NCBI RefSeq assembly: GCF_035268865.1
Contig: NZ_DATFKB010000047.1
Span: forward strand, 1-16,946
Reading direction: 5' to 3'
Source: Salinivirga sp035268865
Lineage (GTDB): Bacteria > Bacteroidota > Bacteroidia > Bacteroidales > Salinivirgaceae
DNA: 16,946 nt
Part shown: positions 1 through 7,453 of the stretch, piece by piece
How the letters are laid out: the number at the start of each line of letters is the position of its first letter
Numbering within the stretch: position 1 is the stretch's first letter
Program-made: the position numbers and the translations under genes
The notes under the pieces: generated by a model
Database searches by the model: none
The model's input: the letters and a program-made list of their open reading frames with translations, nothing else
Told to the model about the DNA's origin: nothing

Positions 1-1460
1 GCGTTATAAATAACAGCTTTAATATCAACATCCTGACCTTCAAAAATAGTTGGGATGGAAGTCCACATATCAATCATCTCAAAATCGTCAGCCGGAGGAG
101 TGTAGCATTCTATTGAGGCGTCCCATCCAATGCTTGTACCAGAAGTTCCGTCAAATACAATTGTTAATGCACCTGTAGTATTTTTAGCTGTAACAGTATC
201 CATAATATCAGTGTCATATGCGTACACCGTGTTTACATTATCAGGAGTAAGGTCAATTACCGGAGCATCAGGGCTTTTTCCATCATAAATGTAAAATTGT
301 CCCCATCCATTGTCAAATTCGTGGAAAATAAGTCTGGTTCTTGTATTTTCTCCTACAGGATATATTGTACATGTATCACTCATTGGTGCAGTCCAGCTAC
401 CAGCAGGTCCACCAGCATCTGCAAAACCACCACTGCATGTGCTTATTGAATCAAACTGAGTGAAAAGGTAATACTCTCCAAAGTTTGTTACATTCCATGT
501 TTGACTATCATTGTCTGTGTACTCATCACCGGCTAATTGAACCTCTGCTGTGATGGTATAATCAGTAACAGCCGAAAGATCTGCCTGGGCAGAGAAAGTA
601 AAAGTATGAGTGTCGCCGGCAGCTATTGTGACCGGTATATTTTCGGTTATCCATCCATTCGCATCAATCTGGTATCTTACATCTACATTTGATTGATCTA
701 CCAATCCTCTGTTTTCAACAGTAATAGTTACATCTTCCATATCAAGAGAAGGGGCTGAAACAGGGCTGCTAAAAGCTTCTATGGCCAAATCATGATCTTT
801 ACGTGGGCCATATAGTGCAAATGAAAGGTCAAAAGATGGCCAACTACTCACTAATGTCTGTCCTGAAGTCCAGTCTGGCGCATCATAATAATAACCTAAC
901 CCGGGGTTTTTGTAATGAAAGGGAAATCCATTGGCTCCACTTCCCTGTCCTTCCCATTTCCAATAGCCATCTTCTGCAAGATTCTTTACCGGTTGAACAC
1001 ATAACCAATAAGTTCCTTCAGCCAGCGTAGCTATTGTCGGAAGGTTAATGATGAAATTACCGTCACCCTTGTAGTTTATACTTGTTATTCTACTTGCTGC
1101 ATATGCCTCAGTAGCACCCGGAATATCTGCGGTATCAGACATTTCATAGATCATAACATTTACACTATCAACATCCGGATTTGCTGCATAGGTATCTATG
1201 GACCCATGTACTTCAATATAATTGATTTTCCATGTTTCACCCACTGGAACGGTAAAATCATCAGCACTGTAAGTTGTTTTTGTGCTATTGGCATCATCTG
1301 ATGCTAAAAATGAGTTGATGCTTTTGGCATACGTTTCATACGGATTACTTATTTGGTCATAAAGTAATGGTCCAATAGCATCTTTCTGGGAAAAACCCAG
1401 ATTAACTATTAGCGGAAGCGTTATAAATAACGCTAAAAATTTGAGTACATTAATTCTCAT
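1..1460 (-). CDS. Secreted CARDB/CUB-domain protein, C-terminus cut off by window edge
   Basis: The frame reads open from ATG at 1460 to the window edge (486 codons), so the true C-terminus is missing. Residues 1-24 form a signal peptide (basic MRINVLK, hydrophobic stretch, then FSQ). Residues about 25-218 are an unassigned beta-rich domain. Residues about 222-325 resemble a CARDB/Ig-like module (pattern DLAIEAF...VTITVENRG...YTDND). Residues about 330-453 resemble a CUB-like domain (FDNGWGQFYIYDG, then GWDASIEC). A second CARDB-like module seems to start near 455 and is cut. This layout is typical of large Bacteroidota surface or secreted proteins, which usually end in a T9SS sorting domain; that end is outside the window. 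The role is probably adhesion or binding to an extracellular polymer; no catalytic motif is visible. Certain: a signal-bearing secreted protein. Inferred: export by T9SS and function. Confidence 0.85.
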   Translation of the reverse strand, partial: MRINVLKFLALFITLPLIVNLGFSQKDAIGPLLYDQISNPYETYAKSINSFLASDDANSTKTTYSADDFTVPVGETWKINYIEVHGSIDTYAANPDVDSVNVMIYEMSDTADIPGATEAYAASRITSINYKGDGNFIINLPTIATLAEGTYWLCVQPVKNLAEDGYWKWEGQGSGANGFPFHYKNPGLGYYYDAPDWTSGQTLVSSWPSFDLSFALYGPRKDHDLAIEAFSSPVSAPSLDMEDVTITVENRGLVDQSNVDVRYQIDANGWITENIPVTIAAGDTHTFTFSAQADLSAVTDYTITAEVQLAGDEYTDNDSQTWNVTNFGEYYLFTQFDSISTCSGGFADAGGPAGSWTAPMSDTCTIYPVGENTRTRLIFHEFDNGWGQFYIYDGKSPDAPVIDLTPDNVNTVYAYDTDIMDTVTAKNTTGALTIVFDGTSGTSIGWDASIECYTPPADDFEMIDMWTSIPTIFEGQDVDIKAVIYN

Positions 1461-1487
1461 TGTGAATAGTTTTAATTATACATATGT

Positions 1488-1664
1488 TTAATTAGATTCT
1501 TTATTATTGTCCTGGTCTGAAAAAGATTTTAATAATTTTTCCAGCGCCTTACTAATTTCTTTGTTTTGCTCAAGTTGCTGTGCAATCTGTTTGTCCAATG
1601 AATATTTTTTCCCGTCTTTTTTCTGGGAATCATATTTTGATCTGTTGGATTTGTGATTCGTCAT
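1488..1664 (-). CDS. Small charged hypothetical protein (58 aa)
   Basis: ATG at 1664 to TAA at 1488-1490 encodes 58 residues beginning MTNHKSNRSKYD. It is very rich in Lys, Asn, Gln and Glu and has no hydrophobic segment. Residues about 22-48 (SLDKQIAQQLEQNKEISKAL...) have a heptad-like spacing that would suit a short amphipathic helix or coiled coil. It lies 27 bp upstream of the secreted protein and reads the same way, so the two could be co-transcribed. No convincing Shine-Dalgarno sequence is visible, which is common in Bacteroidota. I do not recognise a family. The clean helix-forming composition and position support it; the short length leaves real doubt. Confidence 0.5.
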   Translation of the reverse strand: MTNHKSNRSKYDSQKKDGKKYSLDKQIAQQLEQNKEISKALEKLLKSFSDQDNNKESN

Positions 1665-1896
1665 AGTTTTTTTGACATTGATTTTGTGAAGGCTAAAAAC
1701 AGGAAGTTTTATTTTAGATGGAAATTTCTGCCCACAACTACGTTACTACCCATTTGGATTTTCGGGAACAAATACACTACAGTTAACGCTAATGTTTTGT
1801 TATATAGCGCATTGTTGGGTTGGTTGTTTGGTGTGTTTTTTGAAAGAAATGAAGAGTTTGTGGAAAATTATTTTGAAGTAGGGAACTAATGTAGTG
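1665..1896. other. Intergenic gap, no supported gene
   Basis: The 232 bp between the regulator stop and the small charged protein hold no promoter or terminator that I can defend. A plus-strand reading frame of 78 codons (1653-1889) spans the gap, but it overlaps the small minus-strand protein and has no recognisable features; it was not accepted. Confidence 0.5.
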
Positions 1897-3543
1897 CTAT
1901 TTTGTCTCCAATTGCATTAAATAAGTGACAAGGTTAGTATCAGTATTGACCAGGTTCAACTTTTTTCTAAGTCTGGTTCTGGCTACTTCAATACTTTTGA
2001 TAGATTGAAATGTGATGGCCGATATTTCTTTTGAGCTCATATTGAGTCGAAGAAATGCGCAGAGTCTTTGTTCGTTGGGTGTTAAATCAGGGAAAAGCTC
2101 ATTCAGTTTGCTGTAGAATCCTTCATGAACCTCCTGGAACCGTATCTGGAACTCCTTCCATGCAGCTTCATTGGTTGTGGTCTTTAACTCATTGATTATA
2201 TCCTGAATAATAGCCTGGTTGGATTTTTTAAAATCACTTTTAGCTTTCATTAGCTTTTCTGCTACCCGGGTTGCAAGTTCATTATTGCGCACTAAATGCA
2301 TCACATTGGTAGCGAGTTCCTTATTTTTAAATTCCAGTTTGTTCTCCAGGTTTTCTTTTTCAAGCCTCAGCTTTTCTTGTTTCAGTTGTGTGCGTTTGGT
2401 GCGGCTGCGACCCAGAAAAAATAGCAACACACTTACAATCAAAAGTGCAAAGGTTATGGCAATTATCAATACATAGGTAAACTCTTTTTTTTGTTGTTTC
2501 AATTTATTCTCCTGCTGTATTTTGTCAAATTTGTATTGCATCTCAAGTTGGGTGGCAGTTTGCAAGCTTTTAGCATAATTAATGCTATCATTCAGCTTTT
2601 TGTATTCCATATGTAATTCAAAAGTCTTTTCATATTGCTTGTTTTTGGCATATTCTTTCAGTAAGGCATCAGTTACGGCAAATTGAAGATCCAGGAATGA
2701 TGTACTGTCTGCCAACTGCATAGCCATTTGGAAATAATCTATTGCCGGGACACTCTTTCCCATAAGACTTTGTGTTTGTCCAATAAAGAAATAGGTTAGA
2801 GCAACACCCTTGTAATCTTTCTGGTTTTTTCTGATTGCCAGTGATTTTTCATAAAAAGACTGAGCAATTCTATAGTCTCCTTTTAATTTGTGTATGTTTC
2901 CTATGTTGTTATAGGCTAGTGGTATAACTGTTTTGATTTCATTTTTTTCCGAAATTTCTATGGCTTTGTTAAAATGGTAGAGGGCTGTGTCATATTCTCC
3001 CTCTGTGTTTAAGGTGACACCAATTCCATTGTGAATTCTACTAATAATGATGTTGTATTGTGAATCAGGAAATGTTTTATTTTGCTCCCTTGCCAGTTCA
3101 AGGGATTTATAATAGTATTCCCTTGATTTTGCAAATTTGTTTAGACTGTTAAAAGCCAGACCAATATTAAAGTACTGTAGCATTAATCCTTCTGTGTCTT
3201 TTGCAAGTTCAAAATTTCTTAATGCCTCATAATAATATTTTAAAACCCTGTCTAAACCACCTCGATAATAAAAGGCTGAACCAATGGATGCGTTTATTTC
3301 TGCAATTTCTTTATAGAAACCATGCTCTTCTGCAATCATTAATGCTTCATTAAAATATATTAATGCTGAATCCGGGTTGCTTGATTGTAAACTTTGGGCA
3401 ATATCGTTCAATATCCTGATTTTTTTTTTATCGTTATCAGCTTGCTCCAATTGTATTTTTACACTATCCCTGATAAGTTCTTCATTACCATGAGTATTGT
3501 AGAATAGACTTATACAAAAGAGAAAAATAAAAATTTTTTTCAT
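1897..3543 (-). CDS. Membrane-anchored TPR sensor with C-terminal LuxR-type helix-turn-helix
   Basis: The product (548 aa) has a signal-like N-terminus (residues 1-19), a stretch of TPR repeats (about 45-330, with repeated ALxYFNEAL / A..YYYEAL / ALYHFNKAI / AQSFYEKSLAI helices), one transmembrane helix (about 356-377), a charged coiled coil (380-420) and a C-terminal helix-turn-helix (about 485-545, LTPNEQRLCAFLRLNMSSKEIS then SIEVARTRLRKKL). Known Bacteroidota proteins of this build place the TPR part in the periplasm and the DNA-binding part in the cytoplasm, so a periplasmic signal would control transcription directly through the membrane. The start is supported by AGGAG about 8 nt upstream of ATG and by a promoter-like box. 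The gene sits between two secreted-protein genes and is divergent from one; they are natural candidate targets, but that is inference. Confidence 0.9.
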   Translation of the reverse strand: MKKIFIFLFCISLFYNTHGNEELIRDSVKIQLEQADNDKKKIRILNDIAQSLQSSNPDSALIYFNEALMIAEEHGFYKEIAEINASIGSAFYYRGGLDRVLKYYYEALRNFELAKDTEGLMLQYFNIGLAFNSLNKFAKSREYYYKSLELAREQNKTFPDSQYNIIISRIHNGIGVTLNTEGEYDTALYHFNKAIEISEKNEIKTVIPLAYNNIGNIHKLKGDYRIAQSFYEKSLAIRKNQKDYKGVALTYFFIGQTQSLMGKSVPAIDYFQMAMQLADSTSFLDLQFAVTDALLKEYAKNKQYEKTFELHMEYKKLNDSINYAKSLQTATQLEMQYKFDKIQQENKLKQQKKEFTYVLIIAITFALLIVSVLLFFLGRSRTKRTQLKQEKLRLEKENLENKLEFKNKELATNVMHLVRNNELATRVAEKLMKAKSDFKKSNQAIIQDIINELKTTTNEAAWKEFQIRFQEVHEGFYSKLNELFPDLTPNEQRLCAFLRLNMSSKEISAITFQSIKSIEVARTRLRKKLNLVNTDTNLVTYLMQLETK

Positions 3544-3570
3544 CGGAACTCCTGTTAGAAATTGATAATT

Positions 3571-3600
3571 TAAAGATAATTATTAACCCAGAATAATCAA
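3571..3600 (-). promoter_or_regulatory. Bacteroidota-type promoter for the TPR regulator
   Basis: On the minus strand, TTG (3598-3600) is followed after exactly 19 nt by TATCTTTA (3571-3578), close to the Bacteroidota consensus TTTG / TAnnTTTG. The start codon at 3543 would lie about 28 nt downstream, giving a short leader that contains the AGGAG ribosome site. Seen by eye; not tested. Confidence 0.5.
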
Positions 3601-3833
3601 TATAAGATTTGAATCTGTAAAATTACATCTACAATTTGTTTAGAAATAATTAAATAGAGGTCTTTTTGCAAAAAGTACAACTATTTTAACATTATAGAAA
3701 CCAATAAATAAGCCTTGCCTGTAGTGGATAAGTAGCGTCATTTATTTCCCTGGTAGTAGCTTTATTGGGGATTATTCTGAGGTTTAAGTGGTTTTTAGAA
3801 GCACATTTGAAAAAAAAATCAAATCTCAAAAAT

Positions 3834-5255
3834 ATGAAATATTTACTGATCACTGTTGCTTTTTTATTTTTCACTCAGATAAGCTACGCTCAGCTGCCCG
3901 ATAGTACAATTGCCCCAAATTTTACTTTACAGGATATTGATGGAAACTCTCATACATTGTATGATTATTTAGATTCGGGAAAAACAGTTGTAATCAATAT
4001 TTCTTCCACTGCGGCTGATCAATATGCAGGACAATCGTGGTTGTATTTTAGCGAGTTTCACCTGAATAGTATTTATACAGATTACGGACCCTCAGGTACG
4101 GATGAAATTATGGTGCTTATGTTAGAAACGGATCCTTCCACACCATTGAGTGGATTGTACGGAGAAGGTAGCACACTAGGCGACTGGGAGCAATGGGCGA
4201 ATTTTCCAATCATCCATAATGACTCAATAGGTGATGTTTACCCTTATGGTATAATGTATCCTTCCAGCTATATTATTTGTCCAAACCGCAGAACAACCTG
4301 GGCTGGTTGGATAACCGCCAATTCTTTCCCTTTTTATTTCAATCAGTGTGGAACACCTGATTTTAATAATAATGCCGCAATTAAAAGTATAGACTCACCG
4401 GGTCTAAATGCATGCGGGAGCTTGCAACCCTCTATAACTGTGGAGAATTTTGGTTTTAATCCGCTTCAATCATTAAATATATCGTACCAAATAAATGATG
4501 AAACTCCTGAACTATTTTTATGGGAAGGAAATATTTCCATGTATACTTCCAAAGAAATTACCCTGCCAACTATTGATGTTAATATTGAAGGAGATCATGT
4601 TTTTAATGTCAGGCTCGTGGAAACAAATCAGGTGTCTGATGAGGATACAACAGATAACCAGCTAAGTAAAGACTTTGCCTATATTGACGAAGGCCAAAAC
4701 ATCAGGGTAGAAGTTACCACAGATGCAAATCCGGATGACGTGATCTGGAGAATAAGAGAAACGACCGATGTGATACTGACTGTTGATAATTATGATCAAA
4801 TGTATCATCACTATAATCATAATTTTTGTCTTGAGGCCGGTGCATGTTACACATTCGATGTATTTGACCTTGGAAATGATGGAATGCAGGAAGGTAGCAT
4901 AGGAGAGGTTTTACTTATTCAGGGAGAGGATACTGTTGTGCATGCTTACGGCGATGAATACGGAGCTGATTTTACAACAGAGTTTTGCATCAATCAGGTA
5001 GGCTTTGAGCAAAATACAGATGGTGAAGATAAAGTTAAAGTATATCCAAATCCGGCTACTGAGCATTGTACCGTTCAGGTAAATTCAAACGATTATAGTC
5101 TAAAGATTGTCGATCTGGCCGGTCAAATTAAAAAGCAAATTCGAGGAACTCAATACCAAACAGATATTGATATATCAGACCTTTCAACCGGGTTTTACTT
5201 CATGGTGATTAGTTTAGATAGCAATCAACTCGTCCATAAGTTAGTGGTTGAGTAG
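3834..5255 (+). CDS. Secreted redox-dead thioredoxin-fold protein with T9SS sorting domain
   Basis: I start it at 3834 rather than an in-frame ATG at 3765, because 3834 places a proper signal peptide at the N-terminus (MKYLLITVAFLFFTQISYAQ). The protein is 473 aa. Residues about 25-172 follow the TlpA/AhpC-like layout: APNFTLQDIDG, a strand TVVINIS, and a YPSSYII segment matching the usual cis-proline loop. Where the CxxC should be, the sequence is SSTAADQYAG, so both catalytic cysteines are missing. Residues about 183-285 are CARDB-like. Residues about 288-386 form a beta-rich module with paired cysteines (C332, C338). Residues about 400-473 are a T9SS type A sorting domain (VKVYPNP ... IVDLAGQ ... 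LSTGFYFM). The product is therefore probably exported and attached at or released from the cell surface. The thioredoxin fold presumably serves binding, not redox chemistry; that is inference. Confidence 0.88.
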   Translation: MKYLLITVAFLFFTQISYAQLPDSTIAPNFTLQDIDGNSHTLYDYLDSGKTVVINISSTAADQYAGQSWLYFSEFHLNSIYTDYGPSGTDEIMVLMLETDPSTPLSGLYGEGSTLGDWEQWANFPIIHNDSIGDVYPYGIMYPSSYIICPNRRTTWAGWITANSFPFYFNQCGTPDFNNNAAIKSIDSPGLNACGSLQPSITVENFGFNPLQSLNISYQINDETPELFLWEGNISMYTSKEITLPTIDVNIEGDHVFNVRLVETNQVSDEDTTDNQLSKDFAYIDEGQNIRVEVTTDANPDDVIWRIRETTDVILTVDNYDQMYHHYNHNFCLEAGACYTFDVFDLGNDGMQEGSIGEVLLIQGEDTVVHAYGDEYGADFTTEFCINQVGFEQNTDGEDKVKVYPNPATEHCTVQVNSNDYSLKIVDLAGQIKKQIRGTQYQTDIDISDLSTGFYFMVISLDSNQLVHKLVVE

Positions 5256-5271
5256 TTGTTTTGGTTTTTTG

Positions 5272-5310
5272 TAATATAAAAAGCCGCCTGCCTGGCGGCT
5301 TTTTATATTA
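5272..5310. terminator. Bidirectional intrinsic terminator, 17-bp perfect stem
   Basis: Bases 5272-5288 pair without mismatch to 5294-5310 around a 5-nt loop. The GC core is GCCGCC/GGCGGC, flanked by A- and T-runs, so a U-tract follows the core on either strand. It lies 17 bp past the stop of the secreted protein (plus strand). The outermost three bases are the stop codon of the membrane protein on the minus strand, so both convergent genes use the same structure. Confidence 0.88.
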
Positions 5311-5772
5311 GTCAAACCATTCTTTTATCATTTTCAGTGTCTTACGGGCTTGTATCTGAAATGGTATAATAACCAACAAATAGGCACCCAATACTATCCA
5401 TAAACCTATTTTAACCACCTGATCGTATTGTTGGTTCTCCCAAAAGTTGATCATCAATAGCGCTATGGTAATTATAATTAATGGAATAATAACTCTTAAA
5501 TGCGGGTTTGTCATGGTCAGGGTTATACGGCTTTTATCATTGTTTTCTGAAATAAAACCACGGATGTGAACTGGCGAGATATTCCAATATGGCACCACGG
5601 GTCTTACGGCAAAATGGTCTTCTTTGACTTTTCCCCACAAAGCACTATTAAAAGTTTTCCCCCAGTAAAATGCCGGGCTCTTACCTTCTGTATGTTTTGC
5701 AAGCAATTCATTTGCTTCCTTTTTAGTCAGCTTAGTATCTATTTGTGTGTGAATTAATGGCCAGAATTTCAT
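5308..5772 (-). CDS. Small two-helix membrane protein of unknown function
   Basis: The reading frame is open to 5841, but I choose ATG at 5772 because AGGGAG precedes it by about 6 nt; the product is then 154 aa starting MKFWPLIHTQ. Residues about 1-90 are soluble and mixed (WGKTFNSALWGKV, PYWNISPVHIRGF). Two hydrophobic helices follow at about 93-110 (VIIPLIIITIALLMINFW) and 121-140 (KIGLWIVLGAYLLVIIPF), then a short basic tail (ARKTLKMIKEWF). This suggests an inner-membrane protein with a folded N-terminal cytoplasmic part. I do not recognise a family. It has no operon partner in the window. Confidence 0.7.
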   Translation of the reverse strand: MKFWPLIHTQIDTKLTKKEANELLAKHTEGKSPAFYWGKTFNSALWGKVKEDHFAVRPVVPYWNISPVHIRGFISENNDKSRITLTMTNPHLRVIIPLIIITIALLMINFWENQQYDQVVKIGLWIVLGAYLLVIIPFQIQARKTLKMIKEWFD

Positions 5773-6161
5773 AAGAACTCCCTTTTTTATTACTAACAGG
5801 TAATAAATGCTGTGGTTTAACAAATCATGCATTTTTTCCACATTTATCCGCTTAAAACCGATATTGCAACGCTACCCAACAAGTCTTTAAAACCGACCAT
5901 TGGGTAATCAGAAAAAGCACTATCTACGCTTTCACTTACCTCGTCATTTATGGCGTAGGTTCAAACACACTTTAACACTTGTAAGGCTTCAGCCGGGAAA
6001 CTATTGTGAGTTTTTATAAAAAAAATAGTTTCCTGTTTTGTCTTTGCTAACCAAAGCTTTCAATCGTTTGCATATTTTTAGATGCAGGAAATCACACATA
6101 TAGAATTAATTGTTGCAGGAATTGATTAATTTTACATGCTTAAAACTTTAAAATAGCAATT
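5773..6161. other. Intergenic region upstream of the aldolase
   Basis: These 389 bp separate the divergent membrane-protein and aldolase genes, so both promoters should lie here. I see a 10-bp direct repeat TTAAAACCGA (5852-5861 and 5887-5896), a 7-bp inverted pair TACCCAA (5873-5879) / TTGGGTA (5900-5906), and a perfect 10-bp inverted repeat at 5996-6033. A partial promoter box, TAATTTTA at 6127-6134, has no good partner at the right distance. No gene is supported. Confidence 0.6.
5996..6033. repeat. Inverted repeat upstream of the aldolase gene
   Basis: GGAAACTATT (5996-6005) pairs perfectly with AATAGTTTCC (6024-6033). The 18-nt loop is itself T- then A-rich and can extend the pairing. 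A T-rich stretch follows on the plus strand. It may be an operator, a weak terminator or a leader structure; its distance from the start codon (about 130 bp) does not decide between these. Confidence 0.4.
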
Positions 6162-7238
6162 ATGACGAAAATATTTGATTCAGTGAAGCCAGGCGTGCTT
6201 TTTGGAAAAGATGTGACCCGTGTGTTGGAGATAGCCAAAAAAGAAAAATTTGCCATTCCTGCCGTGAATGTAGTGGGAACAAACTCGATTAATGCAGTAC
6301 TGGAATCTGCTAAAAGTGTAAATTCACCAGTAATTATTCAATTTTCAAATGGTGGAGCTTCTTTTTATGCAGGAAAAGGAATTGATTTGCCGGGACAGGA
6401 AGCTGCAGTGGCAGGAGCAATAGCTGGAGCTTTGCACGTGAATCATATGGCAGAATTATACGGAGTACCCGTCATTTTACATACCGATCATGCTGCAAAA
6501 AAGCTGCTGCCATGGATTGATGGTTTGTTGGATGCTTCTGAAGCCCAGTTTGAAGCCACAGGAAAGCCACTTTTTTCATCGCATATGCTTGACCTCTCTG
6601 AAGAATCGTTGGAAGAGAATATTGAAACTTGCGCAAAATACCTGGAGCGTATGGACAAAATGGGTATGACCCTGGAAATTGAACTTGGTGTAACAGGTGG
6701 AGAAGAAGATGGTGTTGATAACTCAGATGTAGATGCTTCAGCTTTGTATACACAACCAGAAGAAGTGCATTATGCCTGGAAAGAGTTAAGTAAAATATCG
6801 TCTAACTTTACCATAGCCGCATCGTTTGGTAATGTGCATGGCGTATATAAACCCGGAAATGTAAAGCTAACACCAAAGATTCTCGATAATTCACAGAAAT
6901 ATATACAAGATAAAGAGGGAACCGTTGCCAAGCCTGTGAATTTTGTTTTTCATGGAGGCTCAGGCTCATCACTGGAAGAGATACGTGAAGCCATTGATTA
7001 TGGCGTAATTAAAATGAATATCGATACCGATACGCAGTGGGCTGCCTGGAATGGTGTTCGCGAATATGAAGCAAAAAACCATGATTACCTTCAGTCTCAA
7101 ATCGGAAATCCTGATGGAGCGGATAGCCCCAATAAAAAATATTACGATCCCAGGAAATGGTTACGTGAACTTGAAAAATCAATGGTTGAAAGACTTAAAC
7201 AAGCTTTTGATAATTTAAATTGTATAGACAGAAATTAA
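6162..7238 (+). CDS. fbaA: Class IIA fructose-bisphosphate aldolase
   Basis: The enzyme reversibly splits fructose 1,6-bisphosphate into dihydroxyacetone phosphate and glyceraldehyde 3-phosphate, in glycolysis and gluconeogenesis, in the cytosol. The 358-aa product aligns from end to end with the Escherichia coli type and keeps its residue numbering: D109 and H110 (HTDH), E174, E181-E182 (GGEEDG), H226 (NVHGVYKPGN) and H264 (FVFHGGSGS) cover the zinc and monovalent-cation sites and the catalytic acid, and NIDTDTQW (286-293) forms the substrate phosphate region. No residue expected from the family is missing. The gene stands alone and is followed within 20 bp by a strong terminator, so it is probably monocistronic. 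The start is fixed by family alignment (MTKIFD). Confidence 0.97.
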   Translation: MTKIFDSVKPGVLFGKDVTRVLEIAKKEKFAIPAVNVVGTNSINAVLESAKSVNSPVIIQFSNGGASFYAGKGIDLPGQEAAVAGAIAGALHVNHMAELYGVPVILHTDHAAKKLLPWIDGLLDASEAQFEATGKPLFSSHMLDLSEESLEENIETCAKYLERMDKMGMTLEIELGVTGGEEDGVDNSDVDASALYTQPEEVHYAWKELSKISSNFTIAASFGNVHGVYKPGNVKLTPKILDNSQKYIQDKEGTVAKPVNFVFHGGSGSSLEEIREAIDYGVIKMNIDTDTQWAAWNGVREYEAKNHDYLQSQIGNPDGADSPNKKYYDPRKWLRELEKSMVERLKQAFDNLNCIDRN

Positions 7239-7342
7239 GAATAGCATACAAAAAAGAAAGGCTGTTTGAAGTGCTCAAACAGCCTTTTTTTTGTGCATTT
7301 TATTTTTTACTGGTTACCTAATATCAACGGCATCCCATCTCC
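7230..7342. repeat. Direct repeat, left copy (about 112 bp)
   Basis: This stretch begins in the last codons of the aldolase (AGAAATTAAGAATAG), includes its terminator, and ends in a copy of the last codons of the SPFH gene. It matches 8084-8194 at roughly 85% by eye with a few single-base gaps. The two copies lie 854 bp apart and bracket the palindrome-rich element. Confidence 0.85.
7257..7292 (+). terminator. Intrinsic terminator of the aldolase gene
   Basis: AAAGGCTGTTTGA (7257-7269) pairs perfectly with 7275-7287 over a 5-nt loop, followed by a run of eight T (7285-7292). It lies 18 bp after the aldolase stop. A near-identical structure stands at 8110-8144. Confidence 0.9.
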
Positions 7343-7343
7343 T
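7312..7343 (-). pseudogene. Relic of the 3' end of an SPFH-protein gene
   Basis: Read on the minus strand, this segment encodes GDGMPLILGNQ followed by TAA, the same C-terminus as the intact SPFH gene ending at 8158. Two base differences in the shared codons are synonymous (GGT/GGG and TTA/TTG). The frame loses similarity to the SPFH protein just upstream, where the inverted-repeat end of the inserted element begins. It is either the duplicated target of an insertion or all that remains of a tandem SPFH paralogue. Confidence 0.75.
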
Positions 7344-7366
7344 GTTTTGTGCATTGGTACACCCAC
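7338..7366. repeat. Left terminal inverted repeat
   Basis: On the minus strand this reads GTGGGT, four variable bases, CA, one mismatch, TGCACAAAAC, one mismatch, GGAGA, matching the plus-strand sequence at 8058-8086 at 23 of 29 positions. Confidence 0.7.
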
Positions 7367-7407
7367 ATTTAATTTCTATAAAAGCTATTTTTCTATTTGG
7401 TCATAAA

Positions 7408-7441
7408 CCTACTTTTTTTGCTACAGGTCAAAAAAAGTAGG
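7408..7441. repeat. Perfect 13-bp hairpin
   Basis: CCTACTTTTTTTG (7408-7420) pairs perfectly with 7429-7441 around an 8-nt loop (CTACAGGT). Confidence 0.85.
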
Positions 7442-7453
7442 CAAAAAAAAACC

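Noticed and set aside
1653..1889. Plus-strand frame of 78 codons with a hydrophobic middle
   Set aside because: It overlaps the small minus-strand protein, has no ribosome site or recognisable domain, and its composition looks like translated AT-rich intergenic DNA.
3765..3833. Earlier ATG for the secreted thioredoxin-fold protein
   Set aside because: It would add 23 residues before a clear signal peptide that starts at 3834.
3692..3874. Minus-strand frame of 60 codons in the gap upstream of the secreted protein
   Set aside because: It overlaps the signal-peptide start of the plus-strand gene and has no supporting features.
5773..5841. Earlier ATG (5841) for the small membrane protein
   Set aside because: ATG 5772 has AGGGAG in front of it, while the longer form has no ribosome site and adds an unconvincing extension.
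6127..6134. TAATTTTA as a promoter box for the aldolase
   Set aside because: The last position differs from TAnnTTTG, and there is no TTG at about 19 nt upstream, only at 11-14 nt.
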